Shown piece after piece: positions 34,201 to 45,818 of a stretch of 64,000 nt of DNA (position 1 is the first letter of the stretch; every line of letters starts with the position of its first letter). The notes below the pieces were generated by a model. It did no database searches. It was not told where the DNA came from and saw nothing but the letters and a program-made list of their open reading frames with translations. The position numbers and the translations under genes were made by a program. Source of the DNA: Coprinellus micaceus (lineage: Eukaryota; Basidiomycota; Agaricomycetes; Agaricales; Psathyrellaceae); the NCBI GenBank assembly GCA_951394405.1, contig OX596344.1:1178001-1242000 (forward strand), read 5' to 3'.

Positions 34201-36790
34201 AGCACGAGGATCGTTCAGGTGAAGCCTCAAGGCCAGTTGCTGTGGACTCACAGCATCAGAGCAGCCTAAGAGAAACAGGACAGCGTAAGGTTAGGCTGTT
34301 AAAAGATGATAGGCAATTGAGGACTCACAGTTATTCGAATGAGCGGTCTATCATTCTTCGCCGGAAAGTAAACGTGGGCTTGGACAACAGTCATCCCACA
34401 TAAGCTACAGTACATGCCATTTCGTGAGCTTCGGCGTTGGGAATATCATAGCCTTGAAACTCGTACAAGATAGAAAGGACGAATCCTAGCGTGGAGGGGC
34501 GCGTTGTCAAATACTGCTTTCGTTCGAACACATCAGGAGTGACAACTTACCCCAGAATAGCGGGGCAAAGATTGTGGCCTCGTGCTGAACCATTTCTCGC
34601 CCAGGGACTCGAAGGTTATGGCTTCGGTGCGATGCCTCGTGAAGGTAGTGAGGCTTAAGGTGCGGTACGCGAGAGTGGAGAGGAAGGGCGTTTACAGCTC
34701 CAGGGAGCGCCTTATATGAATGACATACCCAGCGCAGTACTCCCGAACAAGGATCTATTAAGTCAATCCATCCGGACGGGGTGTGGTGCCTCTGGCAGCT
34801 GCCCATGGTTTAGCGCCCGGTTACTTCTATCTTTGGACCTGCCACTCACCGCGTCCAAGCCCGGGATTCCTTGGAAGATCCTGATGGAGAATCACCTGTT
34901 AGTGTATAGTGGGACGATCGAACGTTCAAACATAACTAGAGCCGCTAACAGTTTCCGGTTTACGAGGGGACCCCAGGTCTTCTGTTACTGTTCGGTTGAC
35001 GGCGAGGGAATGCCTGAGGGCGAGCTTTGAGCATGAAAATACCACATGCACACCGCGGCAAGCATACCTTTCAATTGTGTCGCAGAAAGTTTCACCCTTC
35101 TTTTTCGCATTTACGAAGAGGGGCCTAGGCGGGAAGAAGTCTAGAACGGGAGCCCGAGTTATCGCGGGGCTGGCGGCGATCCCGGGCGATCCAACCATTA
35201 GTCGCGAAACGATCTCTACAGCATTACACCTTCTGAGGGGCAACTTCTCGCGGGTGATGGCCCCAGATGAAGGCCGGAATGTTGGAAGAGATAAGTAGAG
35301 ACCACAAGATTAGAATATGACGACACCGAGAACGAATGTTGCCTATGGCGCCTAGTTCGTTCGCTTGATAGAAGACCGGTGTATAAATTTCAATGGCCTG
35401 TGGTTGGCGCTGATCGCGAAGATCTCGCAAAGGGAATGGAGACTCTACGACCTCGCGTCCGACTGTTTATCCATAAACTACTGAAGTCCCGAGTCGTTTA
35501 ATATCTATGCTCGTGTTGTTGACAAGAGGACCATGAGGTGCACTCGGGGTGGCCTTTCGATCATGATACTCGAATACCTTTAATACCCGTGCAGAGCAAC
35601 CATCTACCCGACGCTAGCCAACGCATCTCTCGTCGGTACGTGCACCGCCTACACTGGATCCCAACCCTCCTCAAGGCCCACAGCAGTCTCTCTCGAACGC
35701 TTGGGGTACGCAAATAACGTCTTCGGGATGTGCACAGCGCTTGGCGACGGCCCCGTGGTAAGGCAGCAGTACAACCCCGGGCAGATGCCTCCGCACCCCA
35801 CTCCAGACGTATTCAGTCGTGCAATAGCGGAAGCTAATTGTGATATCTGGGCTGTGACATTAAATGAAGAGAGGTCGATTATCTCGTGACCCAAGGACAC
35901 GGGCGCTTATTTGGCTCTGGGAGATTGATATCGCCTTCCACCCTCGTTTCTATCATCCTGGGCGCTGACAATACTCTAGAATGTCACAGCCTGAGACCTG
36001 TAACGGCAACTCGGAACGTCCCAGCCAAGGGCTGGTGGAGGCCCGCAGTGCGCAGCGGGCGACACTGGCGCGTGTCCGGCGCCTATTAAATACCCAAGTT
36101 CAAATTGCCCACGAGGCCGCCTTGAGGCAACATATCCCACTCCCAACCGCACTAGCTCCGTACCGGTGACCGCATACCGGTGCACATTCTGGGTAGGTGG
36201 TGAATGGACGCTTCCATCGCTCAGGCTGCCGCCGCTCCGATAGGACAGAAGTCACCCTCACCTTTCTGCAAAAAGCTCAGCTGGCCAGGGTTCACGCAGT
36301 ACTTCAACGCAGGGAGACTGAATAAAGATAAAGTGCAAGAACATAGCATGAGCATTAAATTTGACTTCTAGTTCATGCACACGGGGTAAGAAACGGTGGG
36401 TAACACGGACTCGAAACGTCGGTACATAGGGAACTAGAATTAGAACAGCATGGGAGGAAGGAATGAAGCAAGCAGGAGCAAATGAAAGCAAAGCAGCGAA
36501 TCAGAACTCAAGCCCCAGCCCCATGATGATCGGGATACGCCCTATCCATCCCTCCAGGGGGTCCACTCTTCGTCAGCGTAACATTATACCCCTCCGGCCC
36601 AAGTCCCCCGAGGTGCACCTCTCTCCGGTCGATGTCCGCGTCTTCCGGGAGGTCGCCGGGACTAAGGACGTTTTGAACGCTTGGCTTGCTCCCCCCAGGA
36701 GTGAGAGCAGCAGGGTGCCCAGCGTCGCCGGGGTGGGTGCCAAACGCTACTTGGGTTGGGTGTGGACTCTGTGAGGAGTTCGTCAGTTCG
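34201..36790. other. 2.6 kb without a supported gene
   Basis: Only short ORFs on both strands. Several GT..AG-like gaps separate hydrophobic or cysteine-containing fragments (for example GVGCGGICPGLYCC on minus near 35760). This is consistent with decayed genes, but nothing can be assigned. A GGGCGCTTA core lies at 35901-35909. Confidence 0.4.
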
Positions 36791-38918
36791 TCATGTAAGA
36801 CTGGTAGGATGTAGGGTGGTGGGACTGACCCTAGGTTGCAGCGTGATAGGACCCATCGGACTCACAGGAGTCGTAGGCCCGGCCGGCAGAGGCCCAGCAT
36901 GCTCGATCTGCTTCTCCTCCGTATCCGCATACGGCTTCCGAGCCTGCGCAGCCTTCGTCTGCTCGACGAGATCGTACCGCGAGGTGTACCCTGCCGGGGC
37001 CCACCTGCCCGAGGTCCAGGGCTTGCACTTGGGGTCGTTGTACATCTGGCGAAGTGAACGTTAGCTTGGAGTCAGGTTAAGGAAAAAGACGAGGACTCAC
37101 GTTATCCACACTCTCAAGCGAGAGATCCGACGACTCGTAGAGGAAGAAGAAGACGACGACGGCTCCGAAAAGGTTACAAGCCGCGAAGACGAACCCGTAT
37201 CGGAACTCGATGGCGGAGGTGATGAACGGGGTGAAGAAGGCGAGCAGGAAATTCCACGTCCTATTCAGTGGGTCAGACAAGGTTGTTGAAAGGACGAACA
37301 TGCAGTGGGTTGACTTACCAGTTCGACGCAGTCGACAGAGCACCTTGCTTAGCACGAGTCCGGGTAGGGAAGGTTTCACCGATGAGAATCCAAATACCGG
37401 GTCCCCAAGTCATAGCGTAGCCCAGGATGAAGAGACAAGCGCTGACGATCATAACTACAAAAGCGTGGTCAATAATCGTAGGATTGAAAAAGTAAACGAA
37501 ACTCACGAGCTCCAACATTGCTGTCCACAGTGGGATCCTTCGCTGTCCCAGCAGCAGCGAAGACGAAGAGCCAGATGGACTGCCAGATGCCACCGATGAT
37601 CAAGGGCCAGCGACGGCCAAACTAAACATTCGCGTCAGCAATACAGCCCACCACAACACAAGGAAGGAATGCTCACCCTCTCCATAACATACAACCCTCC
37701 AAACGTACACCCAAAGTTCACTCCTCCGAGAATAACCTGCGCGACGTACGAATCCGCAATCCCAACACCCTGGAACACCGTAGCGCCATAATAAAAGAAA
37801 TAGTTCGCCCCAGTAAGCTGTTGCAGACTCTGCAAGCTCATCCCCAGCAGGGTCCTGTACAAAGTTTTATGCCGCGGCTTGAAACAGTCGATCCAGCCCG
37901 CCTTGAACTTGCTCTCCGCTTCGATCTGGTTCACGATTTCGTCGACTTCGGCGAGGACGTAGCGGTTGGTCGAGGCTTCGGACTTGGGGATGCCGTAGAT
38001 TCGCGCGACGGCTTGGGCGGCGTCTTCGTTGCGTCCGCGGGATGCGAGCCATCTGTGTATATGGTGTTAGAAGCGGTTGAGGGGATGAAGAGTGGGGAGG
38101 AGGAGGAGCGTACCTGGGGGATTCGGGCATGGTGCTGATACCGAGGATGAGCATGGCGGGGAAGATCAACCCGATGCCGATGAGGAGCTTCCACGAAGCC
38201 ATGCCCCCAAGAGCGCGAGTGCCGAATGCGATGGAGTCTATCCGTTGGGTGTCAACATAATAGGACTGGAGGTATGAATCGCGAATACGCACATGCGACA
38301 AGGATACCCATGGTGATGAACAGCTGGTACGTCGCCGTCAGAGTCCCTCGTAGCTGCGTCGGGGCCGTCTCTGCTTGATACTGGAGGACGGGGCAAGTCA
38401 GATGGGCGGGAACTCGGGGAGGTGAAATGAGGGGACTCACCATTGGAACAGCTGCACTCAGCGCACCAACACCCAGACCAGAGACGAACCGACCAACAGC
38501 GACTTGTTGCCAGACCGTGAAGGTGGTCAACTGGATAACCACTCCGATCATGAAGACAAAGCATTCCACGGACATTGCCAGTCGCCTTCCAAGGAAATCC
38601 GCAGTCCTATCATCCCAGTTCAGCGCTCTACATCCCCACATACAACTTCCGAAGAAGGAGAAGGAGAGGGAAGACGTACGGAGCACCGACCAACGCGCCC
38701 GCAAGGGTGCCAATAGACAAGAGAGACACGATAAGCCCCGACCGCACCGTCGTCCATTCACACGTCGAGACGTCGGCTGGGTTCGTGCACGTCGCGAAGC
38801 GCTGCTTGAAGTCGTCCATGAGGAGGATGTCGCTGATTTGGCCGGTATCGTAGCCGAAGATGAAGCCTCCTATGCTGGCAACCAGTGCCAGCATAATGGC
38901 GACGAACCCGACGGGCAT
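36791..38918 (-). CDS. Hexose-type sugar transporter (MFS, sugar porter family)
   Basis: Nine exons: 38918-38680, 38606-38441, 38380-38293, 38237-38114, 38052-37677, 37621-37507, 37454-37319, 37260-37101, 37045-36791; they close exactly to 552 residues. Twelve membrane segments are expected. Signatures are GGFIFGYDTGQISDIL in TM1, FLGRR after TM2, GRFVSGLGVG in TM4, YQAETAPTQLRG, PESPRW before the central loop, QQLTGANYFFYYG in TM7, ERFGRR, and YESSDLSLESVD in place of the usual PETKG-like block. It should import hexoses with protons. Its upstream region (38919-39605) now ends at a transposon insertion. Confidence 0.94.
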
Positions 38919-39605
38919 CCCCTGGCTGTTGTCGTGTGGAGAGGGAGGTGGGGGAAGGGGGCGTTGGGGAAGGGGAGGAGGGAAGGTTCGAAGTGGTTAG
39001 CATCTTCCGAAAAGTAAGAGACGTCGAGAGGGAGAGACGCACATATAAAACAGCGCCATATCAGCAAAGAGCGATCAGTACAAGGTATCGACGTCGTCGT
39101 ATCAGAAGTCGCTCGGCGGGGGGTGAGAGTAAAGGAGTGGAGAGGTAAAAACGAGCGTCGACGAACACACTCCACAGAAAAGAGAGGGGAAGGGGGGGTA
39201 TTCGGGTGAGAAGTCCCCACTTGTCTCTCCCCGCGCATTTTAAAATGGTCGGGGCGTCTCCCCCGTCGGGCCATAGCTGAGACGTGATGTCATTCAAATT
39301 GCGGGGGCGGGGGATGATTAATGAGGAAACTGTGTGGGGGCGGAGAGAAATGATGCGAAAACTATTTTCTTCGCGTAGGGTTGAATTGAAGAGGCGGGTA
39401 GTAGGCCCCACACCTCCCCATGGTACCTTCCGCAGCTGTACTCCAGCGGGAAAGCGTCGCCAGGATGATCGGTTTCTATGCAGGGTGTAGCATAGGTTCT
39501 CGAGGAAGTGCTTGAATACAATTCAATACCCTCGCGGGTATAGCACTGGTTTAAGGGTCGTCGTGGTTCGAGTTTAGGCGGCGGGTAGTCTCAGGCGTAC
39601 CTGGT
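38919..39605. other. Upstream region of the transporter gene
   Basis: Purine/pyrimidine-rich 5' flank. A perfect hairpin TACCC-TCGC-GGGTA lies near 39528-39541, just outside the transposon. No gene seen. Confidence 0.5.
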
Positions 39606-39614
39606 GCCAAGACC
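39606..39614. repeat. Left target-site duplication GCCAAGACC
   Basis: Identical 9-mer at 45562-45570, immediately outside the opposite terminal repeat. The true duplication may be 8 bp (GCCAAGAC), depending on where the terminus is set. Confidence 0.75.
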
Positions 39615-39637
39615 GTAGGGTGGCTCGGAGTTCAAAA
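39615..39637 (+). repeat. Left terminal inverted repeat
   Basis: Begins GTAGGGTGGC. Inverted against 45538-45560 it matches at 19 of 23 positions: the first ten are identical, and a GAGTTC block is also conserved. Confidence 0.75.
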
Positions 39638-39789
39638 GTCCACTGACGGCTCTCCGGCATCGCGCAAGCACACAGCCACGGTGCATAATGATGTCGCGTC
39701 GACGCGCGCTTCGACCACTTACCACGTCCTCTTCCTGTCTTTACTCACTTCTTCCAATGTTAATCTCTCCTTAATCTATTCTAATTCCA

Positions 39790-41809
39790 ATGGACACTTC
39801 CGAACTCTCGGAGACAGAGCAGTGGCTTCAGAAAGTCGTCTGTGAAGCGTTCAAAATACCCCACCTCCGGCCTTTCCAGCTTCAGCATGCCATGGACCTA
39901 TACCGCGGAAAAGACGTCTTCTTGACCATCGCCACCGGTCAAGGAAAGACTATAGTGCTTCTAAGTTCGCTTCTTGCAGCCAAGGCGAAAGGCGAAAAAG
40001 GCATTGGAGTGGCAATCGTGCCGACCAAAGCCCTCGCGCAGCAGCTGGTGAGTGGAACATTAGTCGGGCTCCACGTTGTGTACTGACCGAAAGAGCGTGC
40101 AGGAGAAGACAGCGAACAGTGTTGGTATCCCAACATGTGCGATAACAGAAGATACCCTCCGGGAGGCGAGCGCCGGGGGGCACAACTTATTCAAGACTGT
40201 GGCAGAACTGGCTGGAGTCCGACTTGCAGTTATGAGTCCCCAAATGCTTTGCGGCGACCGATTCAACTCTTTTCTTCAAGGCGGTAGCACTCGGAGATCC
40301 ATCCGGTGGATGCTTATTGACGAAGCGCATCTGGTTCTTGAAGATTCGAGTACCTTTTGTGCTCCCTATGCGAATATTGCCATCGTGCGTGCTCGCCTCC
40401 CTTCGACCATGGTCTGGTGTGCCGTGACTGGATCCCTCACTCCAAATAACATGACGAAGGCCTCTCAAGCACTCGGATTCACTCCTGGACGGTTTGTGCA
40501 AGCCCGCTACCGTCTGGATCGACCGAACGTCAAGTACATACCCCGATATTTCCAATATCCCACAACGAACGGCGAATTCCTCGACCTCTCATTTCTCATC
40601 CCCCATAATCTTTCCTCTCCTCAAGATATCCAGCCCACACTCATTTTTACAAACACCATCGCCACTTCACATGCCATAATGGCTTTCCTCGATACCCTCA
40701 TACCCCTTTCAATCCCTAATCGCACTTCCATCATTAAGCTCTACAACTCTCTGATGCCCCTCGAATATCGCCTCAAATTTGTTGAAGATATGAAGTCTGG
40801 ATCAACGCTACGGATTGGTGTTGTCACAGACACTCTGACCTACGGCCTCGACATCCCAAACATCAAGCGAGTCGTGATCTTCGACCTATGCCCATCTCCG
40901 GAGAATATGAAGCAGAAAATTGGGCGGCCTGGAAGAGACGGAACCCCCTCTACAGTCATCACATTTGCGCCTGCTTGGGTACAAGAGGTTCTCCCAAGTG
41001 AGGTCCAAACCCAGAAAGCCAAGGACGACCTGAAGCGGCGAAACATGTTGCCGAGAATGCTCTTACAATGGTTCAACCCGACGTTGGCTGAGTGTCCTCG
41101 GTATATCGACAATATCTACTATGGAGATGAGTTCTCTCCCCAGGACGGGTGTTGCATCGTCTGCACCCCGGCACCCGAAAATGGCGACATTCAGGCAGCA
41201 ACTAAACAGTGGAAAGTCATCCTTGACTCAAGGAAACCAGCAGCTCTTGAATCGAAGCTCCCTCGTGCCGACACCACTTATCGGCCGCTTACTACCAACG
41301 AGCGCAATGATCTCAAGGCACAGCTGATAGTCTGGAGACGCCGGACCTGGAATGCGCTTCGCAGGGAGACGGCTGTGTATCGCAACACCCCCTCAGAATT
41401 CCTTCTCCCCAATCACATCCTTGTCGCTCTCGTAAACCATGCCCACATCTGCTCAGACATGGCTCGCTTTAAGCGAGTGATGGCAGAGTGGCGTTTTATC
41501 TCTCTTCATGGTGAAAGCCTTTTTAATTTTGTCACGACCCAACTTTCCACATTCAAGAAGTCCTCCGAGTTGAATGCACCATCCCACGTTGCAGACAAGG
41601 CACCCCCTGCTGCCGTTCTGGAAGCTGAGGACAAGATACCAAGCTTGCGGCTACCTCCCATACCAGTGATACCCCGGCCCGCAGACACCAACTCATGTCC
41701 AAGTGTGCTGGGCAAGAAACGCAAGGCTGAATCCAAGTCTAGCGCTTCAACACAGACAAAACGTCGCCGTGTGGCTAAGGGGAAGGAGAATATGCCTTGT
41801 CCAACTTGA
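39790..41809 (+). CDS. RecQ-like DEAH helicase of the mobile element
   Basis: Exons 39790-40047 and 40103-41809; 654 residues. SF2 motifs in order: RPFQ with upstream aromatic helix (residues 27-30), Walker A ATGQGKT (48-54), DEAH (159-162), TGSLTPN, LIFTNTIATS, VTDTLTYGLDIP, and motif VI IGRPGRDG (about 359-366), diagnostic of RecQ. A reduced RecQ zinc subdomain may remain around CPRYIDNIYYG and CCIVC. Winged-helix and HRDC domains are not evident. The C-terminus carries a basic bipartite-like nuclear signal (GKKRKAE, TKRRRVAKGK). It should be a 3'-5' DNA helicase. Its position inside the terminal repeats suggests a role in mobilising or copying the element, as helicases do in Helitrons, but that is inference. 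Confidence 0.9.
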
Positions 41810-41861
41810 CACTAATTGCGACGTGATACGTACTATTTCGATCCATACTAATTATCTTACC

Positions 41862-44800
41862 CTACTGTTTTTGTCCCGTATTACCCCCAATAAACTCTTG
41901 AACCATAGTTTCTCCACCCTCCATGACGATTGGGTTAGTGGGGAAATCATTTGTACCCTCGGCAGCCACCCCACTCGGTCCCATCTCCTCGTCGGTCACT
42001 GGCCCATCGTTCATTGTGCGGTTCAGGAAGGTCTTCAGCTGTCCAGATTCTAGAATCTCCAAACCCTTTCCAAACTCGTTTAAAACTTCAAATGGCTGGC
42101 TTCGGCCTGACTGGTGTGTGAGGACACCCTCACTACGGTAGTGTTCACCGAGAATGTTGATGTCTGTGTGCTTCTCTGGGTCCGTGTGGGCGTGCTTGTT
42201 CCCGCGCAGTCCAAAAATCGATGGAAAGTTGTCACGAAGAAGGCTGAACCCCGCGATGTTGAGTCCAACTGCTTCTGCAAGATGACGAGAGTCAAAGCTG
42301 TGGCTTTTGGAGTTAAAGAGTCGCTTAAGCCAGAAGTTGAAGTGTTCTTGGAGAAGATCGAGTTCGAACCAATGTCCTGGTTTGCCGGATGGGTTAACGA
42401 GGTAGTTGTTGTATATTGCGTCCCTGAGGGCTGCTGAGAACTCGTAGAGGAAGTTGCAGGCAAGTTCAAGCAGCTCGTTTCCATAATTTGTCGACCCTGC
42501 ACCCCAGAAGGAAAAACGAAGTAGCTGGATCACAGGTGAACAACTCGCGAAAATGGTGGGGGCGGTATAAGATTCTACGTACCTTGACGATTTCAAAAAC
42601 ACGCCCAATGTCACCTTCAGCAGTGGCAGCACACAGCTCCAGATACCAGAAAGTGCACCGCATGAGGTTGATTGTGTTTGCGAGGGACACATCGGGGAGA
42701 CGACCTTCGTCTTCTGGTTCCCTGGCTTCATCAGCGGCCCCAGCAGTCAGGTAGCAGTGGTAAACCTGCTCTGCCATGGCACACAGATATTCAAATCTGA
42801 TGTTTAAGAGCTTCTCTTCAGTCGCAAAGTAGAGTTCGAGGCCATCAAGAAGTTTGGTATTGGGTGGATGAACAACCAGAGTTTCGTCTTCACAAACGAG
42901 CCTATGATAAGATATGAGTGATTAGATGATCCGAATATGTCAATGTATCAAACACGTACCGGAGCGCGTCGAGTACTAACGCGTCAAACTCATCTTCGAG
43001 GATGTGATGTGCAGCGTAGAAGTCGCATCGGGTTGGGTTGAATTTGTCTCGGCGTAGTAAGAGTGCGCCACGCCGCAGTCCATGAACTCCATCCCCAAGA
43101 CCTTCCACCTGCCAATGGATGCGCACAATCGCCTTCTGCCAGTTCCACTTGAGATGCCATAGTTGGATAACCGGAAGAACCCACTCCTGACGGTCATATG
43201 GCGTATCCGTTTTAGCCATGTACCGTTTCGATTTCCGAAGGCGATCAACGGTCAACTGATCCCCACAGACCAGCACCAACCATGGGTCAAGCCAATTAGG
43301 AAGAATTCGCAATTGCCCTACAATAAGATTGCGAAGAACGTCCAACGTACCACCAGTCGTCGCTTCGTCGATCGCTGTTGGTCGCATGGGGATAATCTTG
43401 CTTTTCCGAAGACGCAGTGGGTGGACCGAGTGGGTCTTGCTGAACAGGAGCTCGACATTGGGCTGGAACTTGCGAAGGGCGGGTACATGCTTCACCCAGA
43501 CGCGAAGGATAGATGCGGTCCCAACGCCCTCAACGTGTCCCCAGTTGATATCATCGAGTAAGGCGTCTACCGTAAGCGCCTGACGTCGTTTCTCCTTCAG
43601 GGCATCTTGCAACGGCTTGGAGCGCAAGGCGCCATCGGGAACATCTTCCAGTTGAACCAGGGTTGCTGCAGTACCGCTCTGCATCTCGTCTTTGTGGTAT
43701 GCTGTTGGCTGCCATGCTCGTCGCATCTTGTTGACATTATCGAATAAAAGCAGAAACTGGGGCTGGCCGCCTTTAAGCAATGAGGCAAGGCTTCGAAGCT
43801 GCGTGTCGGCATCAAAGGCGAGGAGGTGCAGGGAAGTGAGAATGGTATCGTACGCCACGGTAATACCGATCCGTCCAAGAACGGAAATGAGATCTCGATT
43901 AGCATTACACGTAAAGAGAAATATTCCGATGACGGTGGGGAAGACGATCGCATATTTGTATCGGAAGAACAGCAGGGAGAGGATCGCGATTGTAACACCC
44001 TACACATTTTAAGATTATTGTCTCATCCACAAGCTGCGATTTGGACACTCACCAGCCATGGGTCCCGTTTTGTATTCACTGGAACGCCAGCTAGCGACGG
44101 GGGGGTTGCGTCAAGGAAAGGCGTCGAATCCGCAGGCTCAGGGAGGGCCTCGTTAGTGTCCTCGAGCGCTTCTGGAGCTGGAGTGTCACCATTTCCGCTC
44201 TGAGCACTGCTTGACCGCAAAATCGAGTCCGATTCCACCCCTATGGCCTCAGCCCTACGAAGCGGCGAGCCTATTGAGTCTACGTCCATCTTTTCTCCCT
44301 CTTCACTTGGCTCGAATGAGTACTGTGGTGGACTCGAGGGAGGCATTGGCTCGGGAGACTGCTGATGCGGCACTCTAATATGGCGGGCAAGCTCGACCCG
44401 CTTTCTCGTGCTTGAGTTGACAGCTAGGGTCGAGAGTAGAGCGAACAAGGCAGGGGCCTCCTTCGCAATTGCCTCCTGGCTAGCCGTAAGACTCCAGGAC
44501 GTTAGGCTGCTCCAGGTGAGCGTCTCCTTTGGTGCACGCGTGAACCCGAGGGATGCGTGCAGGAGGCGATCGCTCTCTTCGTCCACCAGACCCATGGTCT
44601 TCCCAAAACTCCAGTTCAGCAGACTGTTTCGGGCGCTGGTAAATTTCGCAGCATCGGGGCTGTACGAACCATCAAGTCGCACTGATGGAGGGAATGCATA
44701 GGGGGGGATGCTGAGGACAGGGCGCGACCGATCGACCCTCATGTCGACGTTGAGCAGGGACTTGGGGTGCTGGAAGAAGTACTCGACGATCGCAACGGGG

Positions 44801-45438
44801 CTTTCGTTCAGACTCTCGGACCGAAGAAAGGAGGATATTGCCTGCGCGAGAGCGTTATATTCCGGGGGGTAGAAAGTGTGCTTCCCAGAGAAGAAGATGC
44901 GCAGCATCTGCCCGATCGAAAACCCCGTTCGGTCCATGCACCGATACAGAAATACCGCCATTGCCTCTTCGGTCATTCCCTCAGGAAACACATACTTCGC
45001 ACGAGAGCGTTTGCGTTTCTCCTTCGGATACAGGAGACCTTCGAATAATCCGGCTGCAAACTGGCGCTCGGAATCTTCGAATGGGTGCGACGTAGGAGGA
45101 GATACCTGCAGGGTCGGAGGGAGTGTTGGATATGGAAGAGGGTTGCGCGTAGGATGATAGAGGTATACCGAATGGTGTGGTACAGGCGCCGGCGTCCAAG
45201 TATTTGCCCCAGGGTACTGCACCGGAGTGTGCTGCGTGTAGTCGATAGAAGGTGCGCTATCGGAAATCAGGGAAAAGGGAGTCGTCGCATCAGGGTAAGG
45301 ACCCCATAGAGGGGGATGGAAGCCGGAAACGGGGGCCATATTTCGCGCAGGCGTTTGTGGAGTCTCGTGTACGGAGGAGCTTTGTGTATTTTCAGACCCA
45401 TTTTCCGCGCTCTCGCGGCTCTCCTGCGGTTCAGACAT
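41862..45438 (-). CDS. DUF6589-type protein, candidate transposase
   Basis: Exons 45438-44053, 43999-42960, 42901-42583, 42524-41862; 1135 residues. The first ~450 are Pro/Ser-rich with a basic KEKRKRSRAK patch and a helical segment GMTEEAMAVFLYRCMDR. The rest matches the Agaricomycete DUF6589 pattern: LLLFDNVNKMRR, VCGDQLTVDRLRK, WVLPVIQLWHLKWNW, FWGAGSTNYGNELLELACNF, NPSGKPGHWFELDLLQEHFN, and FDSRHLAEAV. The widely spaced acids Asp549 (DNVN), Asp709 (GDQLT) and Glu932 (GNELLEL) could be an RNase H-like DDE triad, which would make this the transposase. That is my hypothesis; the family has no known function that I can cite. Its stop is 52 bp from that of the helicase. Confidence 0.85.
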
Positions 45439-45537
45439 GGCGGAGTAGAGGAAAGCTATCGAAATCCTTAATCTAATCGCCCCTATCTATATCCCATCAT
45501 TTCACGGCGACAGTCGGCAGAGCTCTTAAATCATAAA

Positions 45538-45560
45538 ATTCGAACTCAGTGCCACCCTAC
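45538..45560 (-). repeat. Right terminal inverted repeat
   Basis: Read on the minus strand it begins GTAGGGTGGC and pairs with 39615-39637. One extra C (45561) separates it from the duplicated target. Confidence 0.75.
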
Positions 45561-45561
45561 C

Positions 45562-45570
45562 GCCAAGACC
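45562..45570. repeat. Right target-site duplication GCCAAGACC
   Basis: Copy of 39606-39614. The similarity continues imperfectly (GTAG on the left, ATAG on the right), probably by chance. Confidence 0.75.
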
Positions 45571-45818
45571 ATAGTTTCCGACCAGACTCTATCATCAGTG
45601 AGAACGATTGTCTTCTCACATAGAGTCTGGTTCACGAGACTAGCGGCGGGCGCTTGTTCAACCTTCTCCCGCTTCGAAGTCCACGTGGCGACGTCACGCT
45701 CGCGAACCATCACACTGTCACACCATCTCACGTGTTCCTGTCACGTCAATTCTCCTCGTCGCGTCCGCCATCGAGTCAACAACGACGACGAAAGATCCAA
45801 CCCCATCGTAGCGACCAT

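Larger units (their letters stand above)
39615..45561. mobile_element. Helicase plus DUF6589 DNA transposon candidate, 5.9 kb
   Basis: Three direct observations define it: inverted termini starting GTAGGGTGGC, a flanking direct repeat GCCAAGACC on both sides, and exactly two genes inside facing each other with a 52-bp gap. The genes are a RecQ-like helicase (+) and a DUF6589-type protein (-). The insertion lies between two ordinary divergent genes, the sugar transporter and NSE3. Both element genes are open and apparently intact, so the copy could be recent. The 8-9 bp duplication length is shared with hAT, KDZ and some other superfamilies. The termini do not match any I remember, and no canonical transposase is present. 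Confidence 0.78.

Noticed and set aside
39530..39590. tRNA-like A and B boxes (TATAGCACTGG...GGTTCGAG) just left of the transposon
   Set aside because: Spacing is too short for a tRNA and no acceptor or anticodon stem can be drawn.
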